Source: Candidatus Nanohaloarchaea archaeon (GTDB lineage: Archaea; EX4484-52; DAOVKX01). From it: DNA of 11,116 bases. Below the pieces are notes generated by a model, which was not told the origin of the DNA, ran no database searches, and worked only from the letters and a program-made list of their open reading frames with translations. Positions within the stretch are counted from its first letter, which is position 1. The number at the start of each line of letters is the position of its first letter. Below, piece by piece: positions 6,340-11,116 of this stretch. The DNA lies in assembly GCA_030631505.1 (NCBI GenBank), contig DAOVKX010000030.1, positions 1 to 11,116 of the forward strand, read 5' to 3'. A program made the translations under genes and the position numbers.

Positions 6340-6998
6340 TTTACCTGAAAGTGAATGAAGAGATTAAGGTGTTAAAGGAGAAAGCAAGGGATCTGGAGAG
6401 CAAGACAAAGCAGATAACTGAGTTGCTGGAAGACCTTAAGTCTGAGTTTGAGGATTTGCAGGATGTGATACTGTTCAATCAAAGGAGAGAATCTCCTTTT
6501 GGGGAACCAGCATATCAACAAAAAGTTATGAAACCAGAAAGAAAGCCGCATCATGAAGAGCCAACCAATATTCCTTTTTCGCCAGTAAACATAAATATGG
6601 ATGGATGCGCGGAAGAGGGCAAAATATTAATTGCTGGCTGGTGGGACTCTGAGAATAATTTCAGATGGGGCGGCAAAAACAGAAAACACCCCACTATGTG
6701 TTTTGAGGTATCTCCAAACAAGCCCTATGAGTTAGAGGCGGACCTTTTTATTCCAAAGGCGTTAACCAATAGGCCTCTAAAGGTATTTGCCAACGATGTT
6801 GAGATAGAGGAATTTGCAGTTGATAAAGAGAAAAAAATCAAGAAGACGATTAAAATACCAAAAAACATTGCGGTTGACGGCGAACTTAAAGTTGTTTTTG
6901 AATCTGATTTCTGGAAGCCAAGAGATTTGGACTCCAAAGTTAAAGATAAGAGAATATTGTCTCTCGCTTTTAATCGTGTCGAATTGAGAGAGGGTTAG
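6327..6998 (+). CDS. Cytoplasmic coiled-coil protein with C-terminal beta-sandwich-like module
   Basis: This is a protein of up to 223 residues with no signal peptide or membrane helix. Residues about 8-52 form a strong coiled coil (VNEEIKVLKEKARDLESKTK onward). Residues 53-90 are a Pro- and charge-rich linker. Residues 91-223 form a compact beta-rich domain with W105, W106 and W114, then RPLKVFANDVEI and finally FWKPRDL with a conserved-looking end (LSLAFNRVEL). That pattern recalls beta-sandwich modules appended to some bacterial glycosyltransferases, so a glycan or surface-precursor role is possible; I did not verify this. The gene overlaps the membrane protein by 13 nt. The start is uncertain: ATG at 6327 lacks a good ribosome site, GTG at 6336 gives a GTGA overlap, and GTG at 6351 has a perfect GGTGAT at 6335-6340. 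Its coiled coil may pair with the cytoplasmic coiled coil of the upstream protein. Confidence 0.82.
   Translation: MGAVIYLKVNEEIKVLKEKARDLESKTKQITELLEDLKSEFEDLQDVILFNQRRESPFGEPAYQQKVMKPERKPHHEEPTNIPFSPVNINMDGCAEEGKILIAGWWDSENNFRWGGKNRKHPTMCFEVSPNKPYELEADLFIPKALTNRPLKVFANDVEIEEFAVDKEKKIKKTIKIPKNIAVDGELKVVFESDFWKPRDLDSKVKDKRILSLAFNRVELREG
6481..6499. repeat. Perfect hairpin within the coiled-coil gene
   Basis: AAAGGAGA and TCTCCTTT form an 8-bp perfect stem with a GAA loop, directly followed by T6500 and GGGG. It lies in the coding sequence at the junction between the coiled coil and the linker (residues 52-58). It could slow or stop some transcription or translation, or be a coding coincidence. 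Confidence 0.5.
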
Positions 6999-7030
6999 GG
7001 TTTAAATTAAATGATTTCTTAAAAAGAGTA

Positions 7031-7156
7031 TTATTTATTATGGAAAAAATATGTGTGGATTTTCCAGAATAAGGATTCAAAGTTATTTCTGATTTCTTTT
7101 ATTTCTTCAACATTCAGGATATTAAATCTTTTTGTTGCTGTTATCTTCTCATCTTT
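7031..7156 (-). pseudogene. Possible reverse-strand gene fragment
   Basis: On the minus strand 41 codons are open before a TAA at 7031-7033. They read like a protein C-terminus (KRFNILNVEEIKEIRNNFES, then LFWKIHTYFFHNK). There is no usable start codon in this frame, and a stop lies just upstream (7157-7159). In an adjacent frame the minus strand is open from about 7263 and reads MKYDYVHPEHRTCSLHNSQ before a stop. The pattern fits a decayed gene with a frameshift and stops, but no family is recognised and chance is possible. Confidence 0.2.
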
Positions 7157-7341
7157 TCATACGAAAGCAGGTTATGTTAATTGCTTACACGCAAAGTTTC
7201 TTTAGTCTGAGAATTGTGCAAAGAACAGGTTCTATGTTCAGGATGCACGTAATCATACTTCATTTCTTCTGGCTGCTGGCTGGCAGGGCAAAACAGCTTT
7301 TTCTGCAGGAATGAAGGCGGGATTAAGGGCGGTTTGTAAAA

Positions 7342-7357
7342 CCAAAAAGCTTATATA
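7342..7357 (+). promoter_or_regulatory. BRE/TATA promoter of the 7463 regulator gene
   Basis: CCAAAAAGCTTATATA has an A-rich BRE followed by a TTATATA box. Transcription would start near 7380, giving a leader of about 80 nt that contains the palindromic site at 7405-7436. No other good TATA box lies between here and the ATG at 7463. Confidence 0.6.
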
Positions 7358-7404
7358 CCATTAATAGACACCATTTATAGTATCTGACAGCGATGTACAT
7401 AGAT

Positions 7405-7436
7405 AATGATTATTAATGTTAATCATTAATGATTAA
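7405..7436. promoter_or_regulatory. Palindromic operator: three copies of an 8-bp half-site
   Basis: The half-site AATGATTA occurs at 7405-7412 and 7428-7435, and its reverse complement TAATCATT at 7420-7427. Bases 7419-7436 form an exact 18-bp palindrome (TTAATCATTAATGATTAA). The site lies downstream of the TATA box and 27 bp before the regulator's start codon. A bound dimer there would block transcription, so autorepression by the winged-helix protein encoded next is the simplest reading. Confidence 0.6.
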
Positions 7437-7439
7437 TTG

Positions 7440-7463
7440 ATGATGGATACCGGGTTGAACTAA
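7440..7463 (+). promoter_or_regulatory. Possible seven-codon leader reading frame coupled to the regulator
   Basis: ATG at 7440 opens seven codons (M-M-D-T-G-L-N) and stops at TAA 7461-7463. This stop shares its last base with the ATG of the winged-helix gene (TAATG). The geometry would allow translational coupling, which may matter because the regulator has only a weak ribosome site (CGGG). It could be chance. Confidence 0.2.
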
Positions 7464-7678
7464 TGGTTAATGACACGAAAAACAAGGTCTCAAAAATTCT
7501 TCTGAAAAGAAATTACGGCCTGACTATTGAGGAAATAGCAGGATTTCTTAAAATCAATAGGGCTACTGCCTCGAAGTATCTGGCTATTATGGAAGCTGAA
7601 GGGAAGGTTCTGGTGCGGTGCGTTGGGAAAGCCAAGCTCCACTACCTGAAAAACAAAAATCTGAATGGGTTGAAATAA
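7463..7678 (+). CDS. Small winged-helix transcriptional regulator
   Basis: This 71-residue protein is a single winged-helix domain. Residues 7-14 (KVSKILLK) start helix 1. LTIEEIAGFLKINRATASKY (19-38) is a textbook helix-turn-helix. Residues 40-65 (IMEAEGKVLVRCVGKAKLHYLKN) form the helix-wing region, including the VGKAKLHYL strand typical of MarR/ArsR-like and archaeal HTH proteins. It has no effector domain. The palindromic operator at 7405-7436 in its own leader argues for autorepression. It lies 39 nt before the AlbA_2 gene on the same strand and is probably co-transcribed with it. The last codons (from about 7654) are part of a direct repeat found again after the AlbA_2 gene, so the gene's 3' end marks one edge of the inserted or duplicated segment. 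Confidence 0.8.
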   Translation: MVNDTKNKVSKILLKRNYGLTIEEIAGFLKINRATASKYLAIMEAEGKVLVRCVGKAKLHYLKNKNLNGLK

Positions 7679-7720
7679 GATGATTCGGAAATTTGAGAAA
7701 TTAGTGTTGGTGGAAAGATG
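7654..7720 (+). repeat. Direct repeat, copy 1 (end of regulator gene to start of AlbA_2 gene)
   Basis: This segment contains the last codons of the regulator, a shared 23-bp core (7680-7702, beginning ATGATTCGG) and the ribosome site plus start codon TTGGTGGAAAGATG (7707-7720). The matching copy 2 lies at 9142-9242. The core is exact in both copies, and 28 of 29 bases match over 7680-7708. The flanking parts match with small gaps. Confidence 0.8.
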
Positions 7721-9139
7721 AATGAAAAAGAATTATTAAGACTTATTGAAAAAGGTGAGAGCCAGAAAGTAGAGTTTAAAGAAAACTTTGATAAAGAAAC
7801 AATAGAAACGGCAGTTGCTTTTGCAAATACTAATGGAGGGACGATTTTGATAGGTGTAAATGATAAAGGAGAAATCAAAGGAGCGTCAGTTGGAAAAGAA
7901 ACCCTGAAGGGATGGATAAATAAAATTTCTCAAGCAACAGAACCCGCATTAATACCTGAAATAGAAAGTTATGATATTGAAAGAAAAACTGCAGTTGAAA
8001 TAACAATAAAAGAATCTCCTATAAAACCTATAGCATACAAAGGAGTCTGTTATATAAGAGTTAAAAACAGCAATAGAAAACTAAGTTCTAAAGAAATTGC
8101 TGAGTTTCATTTACAAACAACTGGCTCTTCTTGGGATAGTTATTTGGCAAGAGATGCAGATTTAGACGATATTGATTTGAAAAAAGTTGAAGATTATATC
8201 AAATTAGCAAATGAAACAGGAAGAAAGAAAATAAAAGAAAAGCCTTTGGATGTTCTGAGAAAACTTGAACTAATAAAGGATAACCGGCCAACATGGGCGG
8301 CAATTTTGCTCTTTGGCAAAGAACCGCAGAGGTTTGTTTCACAGGCAAAAATTCATTGCGGCCGGTTCAAAGATGAAACAACAATTATTGATGATGAACT
8401 GATTGAAGACAATATAATAGAACAAGTTGATAAAACTTTAGAATTCATCAAAAGACATCTAAAACTAAAATTTGAGATAACAGGAAAGCCAAGAAGAGAA
8501 GAGATTTGGGAATACCCATTGGATGCTTTAAGAGAATCTGTGATAAATGCAATCTGTCACAGGGATTATACAGAATCAAGCGATATTCAGATTAGAATTT
8601 ATGATGATAAATTAATTGTTTGGAGTTCTGGCAAATTACCTTTAGGAATTACTTTGGAAGAGCTATACAAGCCACATAAATCTGTCTTGAGAAATAAATT
8701 AATTGCACAAGTTTTTTTCGATACTGCTTTTATCGAAAGATGGGGCTCTGGAATTCATAGAATAATCAAATCCTGTTTAAAACAAGGATTGCCAGAACCC
8801 AAGTTTGAGGAATATCAGGGTTTTAGAGTAATTTTTAGAAAAGATATTTACACCGAAGAATATTTGAAAAATTTAGATTTAAATGAGAGGCAAGTTAAGG
8901 CAGTGATGTTTGTAAAAAAAGAAGGTAAAATAACTAATAAAAAGTATCAGGAATTATTTGATGTTTCAGAAAGAAGCGCTTCAAGGGAGCTTAACAATCT
9001 TGTTAAAAAAAGTGTGTTAAGAAAAATAGGTATTACTGGAAAAGGCACTTATTATGAATTAATGATGCCAAAGGCGCCACAAAGGCGCCACAAAGGCGCC
9101 AAACACCTCACAAACGCCTCAAAAGGGCTCATAAAATGA
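7718..9139 (+). CDS. AlbA_2 (Schlafen-type) / GHKL-like / winged-helix protein, COG2865-like
   Basis: This 473-residue protein has the order AlbA_2 (about 14-128), a GHKL-type ATPase-like domain (about 265-375) and a C-terminal winged helix (about 386-447). This is the layout of COG2865-type proteins, often annotated as ATP-binding or putative transcriptional regulators. The AlbA_2 part has the E14...E19-F-K21 motif and a glycine-rich stretch (FANTNGGTILIGVNDKGEIK, 35-54). The GHKL part has an N-box-like ALRESVINAICHRDY (270-284), SSGKLPLGI (303-311) and ERWGSGIHRI (340-349). AlbA_2 domains occur in Schlafen-type nucleases and in archaeal and phage-related proteins, so a nucleic-acid or defence role is possible; activity is not shown. 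GGTGG at 7709-7713 supports the start. The tail (449-473) is basic, low-complexity and encoded by an 11-bp tandem repeat. Direct repeats flank the gene, which suggests it arrived as a cassette. Confidence 0.92.
   Translation: MNEKELLRLIEKGESQKVEFKENFDKETIETAVAFANTNGGTILIGVNDKGEIKGASVGKETLKGWINKISQATEPALIPEIESYDIERKTAVEITIKESPIKPIAYKGVCYIRVKNSNRKLSSKEIAEFHLQTTGSSWDSYLARDADLDDIDLKKVEDYIKLANETGRKKIKEKPLDVLRKLELIKDNRPTWAAILLFGKEPQRFVSQAKIHCGRFKDETTIIDDELIEDNIIEQVDKTLEFIKRHLKLKFEITGKPRREEIWEYPLDALRESVINAICHRDYTESSDIQIRIYDDKLIVWSSGKLPLGITLEELYKPHKSVLRNKLIAQVFFDTAFIERWGSGIHRIIKSCLKQGLPEPKFEEYQGFRVIFRKDIYTEEYLKNLDLNERQVKAVMFVKKEGKITNKKYQELFDVSERSASRELNNLVKKSVLRKIGITGKGTYYELMMPKAPQRRHKGAKHLTNASKGLIK
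9070..9101 (+). repeat. 11-bp tandem repeat in the 3' end of the AlbA_2 gene
   Basis: The unit AAAGGCGCCAC occurs nearly three times (9070-9080, 9081-9091, 9092-9101). Each holds the palindrome GGCGCC (9073, 9084, 9095), one helical turn apart. Because 11 is not a multiple of three, each unit is read in a different frame, and loss or gain of a unit would change the C-terminal tail of the protein (now KAPQRRHKGAK and following). Confidence 0.85.
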
Positions 9140-9141
9140 AC

Positions 9142-9242
9142 CAAAATTTATGAATGGTTGAAATGATTCGGAAATTTGAGAAATTGGTGTTTCCTCTCAT
9201 CTTTATTAATAATGGGAGAAGTTGGTTATTGGTGAAAAGATG
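9142..9242 (+). repeat. Direct repeat, copy 2 (between AlbA_2 gene and large surface gene)
   Basis: This copy repeats the end of the regulator gene in degraded form (ATGAATGGTTGA at 9150-9161), the exact 23-bp core at 9163-9185, and a second ribosome site with start codon, TTGGTGAAAAGATG (9229-9242, one mismatch to copy 1). About 37 bp unique to this copy separate core and start, including a TATA-like box. The start codon belongs to the large surface-protein gene. Confidence 0.75.
9201..9212 (+). promoter_or_regulatory. Possible TATA box of the large surface-protein gene
   Basis: CTTTATTAATAA lies about 30 bp before the ATG at 9240, within the unique insert of the direct repeat. It could give the surface gene its own promoter with a very short leader. 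Read-through from the AlbA_2 gene is the alternative. Confidence 0.3.
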
Positions 9243-11116
9243 CTAAAATTATTGAATTTTTATCTGGTGCTGGAGAATGGATTTATATTCAGAAAAGATT
9301 TTAGTAAAGGAACGTATCAGCTCTCTCCACTGATTTCATTGCGGGACTTTTTCTTAATATTCACTTTAGCATCCCTATTCCTTTTCACCATTGTTTCTGC
9401 TGATTTGAATCTTGGAACTGTAATAGAGCCGCAGATTACAAGTCCGAATACGTCAAATGAAACAGCAGGAGAACAGAGCCTGAATATAGGAACGGTGTGC
9501 GGGAACAGTGTTTGCGAATCTGCAGAGAATTGTTATGACTGCCCCCGCGACTGCAGATGCAAGGCATATGAGTACTGCCCTGAGGAAACAAAGGAATGCA
9601 CAGCGCCAGTCTGCGGAAACGGAAAATGCGAACTATGGGAAGATGCAATAAACTGCTGTGATGACTGCGGGTGCGCAAACCCGCAGGAGATTTGCGATGA
9701 GACAATTCATGAATGCAGGATGCCTGCGGCGGGAAGTTCGGAAGGGCAAACAGAGCAAGTTGATGGATTTGAAACGTCAGATGTGAAAACATTTACACAA
9801 GGGCAAGAACAAAAACTTACAGGAGCAGATGAACCTAAAGGATTAAGAGCAAAATCCGAACCTGTTGCGACACATACACCAACTACAGATACTGTTTGTG
9901 TTGATGGCAAATGCACTATGAGTTTATATAGTGGAACGAGAAATGCCTATGAAGATGGGAAGTGGAAGCCGGTTGAGGAAGCAAGAAGTCTGAAAAACTC
10001 AGGTATTGAATGCATAGTCAACTATGATGGAGTTCACGAAGCAGAATGCCTGGACTGGAATTATACCCATAGAAAAATCAAATTTAGCGTTAAGGACGAA
10101 CTTAATGGCATACCTATCCCTGTTAAGGTTTTAAAGAAGAATGAGAGTTTTAATGAGTTTGAGTTTGGCAAAAAAAATACAGGAATAAAGAAACTTGAAA
10201 AAGAAAATTTATTAGAGAAATCAAAATTTATAATCAAATCTGAAAAAAACATAATATTCAATTCCAGCCACATGGAATGGATTGAAGCAGGTTTTAGTGA
10301 TATAATACATTTCGGGGAGAATTCTACAACAATAATGTTGCAGGATGCTGATATGGAGAATCTGGATGATAATTGGGTTTGTCCCTATTTCCCCAGTAGC
10401 GGTGATGAGTCTGGGGCGACAGATTATTTTGCAATAGGAGGAGATTCAAATTGGAATAGGCACTTTGTTAAATGGAATATATCAAGCATTCCTGTGGGGC
10501 AGACTATAGATGACGCTGTTTACTGCATCTACTTGTTCGGTGATACATCTGAACCTGGGGAGGAATGGAATTTTTCAGCTCATCATGTTTATGCTTTTCC
10601 CACTTACAATATAAATAATGAAGAATGGACAGAGGGGGATTCTACCTCTTGGACAACAGCAACCGACCCAGAGATGGCAGATGACACATCGCCCTTAATT
10701 TCTGAGCAATACAACACAACAGCTGAAAATACTTCTGCAACGACATTCAGCGATCAGACACCCGATGGTTTCTATTGTTGGAATGTGAGGAACATGGTTG
10801 GGAAAGACTATGATGATGGGAATAAAAATGTATCTATAGGAATTTATGAGACTTTAGTGAGTGGCGGACCTGTTTCTGGTGATTATATCAAATTTTATTC
10901 AAAAGAACATTCAACAGCCTCAGAAAGGCCCTACCTCAACATCACCTACCCGGATACAACTGCACTAACAATCCACGTAAACCAGCCTGAAAACATCACT
11001 TACAATAACAACACAGTCAACTTAGAAGTAAGTGCAGACGAAACAATAGACACATGGCTCTACCAGTACAATTCAAACGGAACCAACTACACATTTACGC
11101 CAAACACAACATTATA
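9240..11116 (+). CDS. Large secreted surface protein with cysteine-rich, DNRLRE-like and Ig-like modules (5' part)
   Basis: This reading frame is open for 625 codons and runs past the window end. A perfect ribosome site GGTGA (9231-9235) supports the ATG at 9240, although it gives a signal peptide with an unusually long N-region of about 36 residues (hydrophobic core FFLIFTLASLFLFTIV, 37-52, cleavage after VSA at 54). A TTG at 9339 would give a normal-length signal peptide but has no ribosome site. Two cysteine-rich modules follow: VCGNSVCESAENCYDCPRDC (86-105) and VCGNGKCELWEDAINCCDDC (124-143). After a linker and a beta region (to about 350), residues about 375-570 resemble a DNRLRE/CBM96-type module (RHFVKWNISSIPVGQTIDDA, YNINNEEWTEGD). 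From about 575 an Ig-like repeat starts (LTIHVNQPENITYNNNTVNL). Adhesion or cell-wall-related functions are usual for such proteins; here it is inferred. Confidence 0.85.
   Translation, partial: MLKLLNFYLVLENGFIFRKDFSKGTYQLSPLISLRDFFLIFTLASLFLFTIVSADLNLGTVIEPQITSPNTSNETAGEQSLNIGTVCGNSVCESAENCYDCPRDCRCKAYEYCPEETKECTAPVCGNGKCELWEDAINCCDDCGCANPQEICDETIHECRMPAAGSSEGQTEQVDGFETSDVKTFTQGQEQKLTGADEPKGLRAKSEPVATHTPTTDTVCVDGKCTMSLYSGTRNAYEDGKWKPVEEARSLKNSGIECIVNYDGVHEAECLDWNYTHRKIKFSVKDELNGIPIPVKVLKKNESFNEFEFGKKNTGIKKLEKENLLEKSKFIIKSEKNIIFNSSHMEWIEAGFSDIIHFGENSTTIMLQDADMENLDDNWVCPYFPSSGDESGATDYFAIGGDSNWNRHFVKWNISSIPVGQTIDDAVYCIYLFGDTSEPGEEWNFSAHHVYAFPTYNINNEEWTEGDSTSWTTATDPEMADDTSPLISEQYNTTAENTSATTFSDQTPDGFYCWNVRNMVGKDYDDGNKNVSIGIYETLVSGGPVSGDYIKFYSKEHSTASERPYLNITYPDTTALTIHVNQPENITYNNNTVNLEVSADETIDTWLYQYNSNGTNYTFTPNTTL

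Larger units (their letters stand above)
6999..7462. other. Gene-poor intergenic region
   Basis: No convincing + strand gene lies in these 464 bp. A pyrimidine-rich stretch at about 7082-7110 could serve as a weak U-rich terminator for the 4924 operon. A possible reverse-strand gene relic occupies 7031-7156. A more GC-rich patch (about 7265-7335) separates this from the promoter and palindromic operator of the next regulator gene. Confidence 0.6.

Noticed and set aside
7132..7314. 60-codon + strand frame in the intergenic region
   Set aside because: It begins at a TTG with no ribosome site or promoter, and the product is hydrophobic without a coherent signal or domain.
7431..7460. C/D-box guide RNA suggested by TTGATGATGG
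   Set aside because: There is no matching D or D' box (CTGA) at the expected distance.
9436..9916. Reverse-strand frames opposite the cysteine-rich part of the last gene
   Set aside because: The forward frame has a signal peptide, ordered cysteine modules and a long uninterrupted reading frame, so these are shadows.
1..11116. tRNA, rRNA or CRISPR array
   Set aside because: No cloverleaf with a TTC-loop consensus, no rRNA-like segment and no regularly spaced direct repeats with unique spacers were seen on either strand.

Overview
The window looks like a piece of an AT-rich archaeal chromosome, most likely from a small-genome (DPANN-type) lineage. Four things point that way: BRE/TATA-type promoters instead of -35/-10 boxes, a U-tract terminator, GGTG-type ribosome binding sites, and many secreted proteins built from Ig-like, DNRLRE and CGNG-type cysteine modules rich in N-X-S/T sites. 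The lineage is inferred from style only; there is no rRNA or other marker gene. All genes that can be supported lie on the + strand.

Layout. (1) 52-3528 is a tight three-gene operon: a small winged-helix regulator, a MinD/ParA-type ATPase (ATGA overlap), and a large secreted, membrane-anchored beta-domain protein with a cytoplasmic tail (1-nt gap). (2) 3529-3873 is a gene-free stretch rich in repeats: a cluster of TGTGCA hexamers in both orientations, a 21-bp tandem repeat, inverted repeats, and a strong BRE/TATA box. (3) 3874-4791 is a single secreted protein with about a dozen glycosylation sequons, closed by a T-tract terminator. (4) 4924-6998 is a two-gene operon: an exported protein with one C-terminal membrane helix and a cytoplasmic coiled coil, then a soluble coiled-coil protein with a C-terminal beta-sandwich-like module. 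(5) 6999-7462 is an intergenic region with a possible reverse-strand gene relic, a TATA box and a palindromic operator. (6) 7463-9139 encodes a second winged-helix regulator and a COG2865-type AlbA_2/GHKL-like protein. The AlbA_2 gene is bracketed by imperfect direct repeats that carry the end of the regulator gene and a leader. (7) 9240 to the window end is the first 625 codons of a large secreted protein that continues beyond the window.

How the genes may work together: most of the window serves the cell surface. The MinD-type ATPase next to a membrane-anchored surface protein suggests spatial placement of a surface complex. The 4924/6327 pair looks like a membrane protein and its cytoplasmic partner joined through coiled coils. 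The AlbA_2 unit looks like a separate, probably mobile regulatory or defence cassette dropped in front of the last surface gene. These functional links are inferences from gene order and domain layout.
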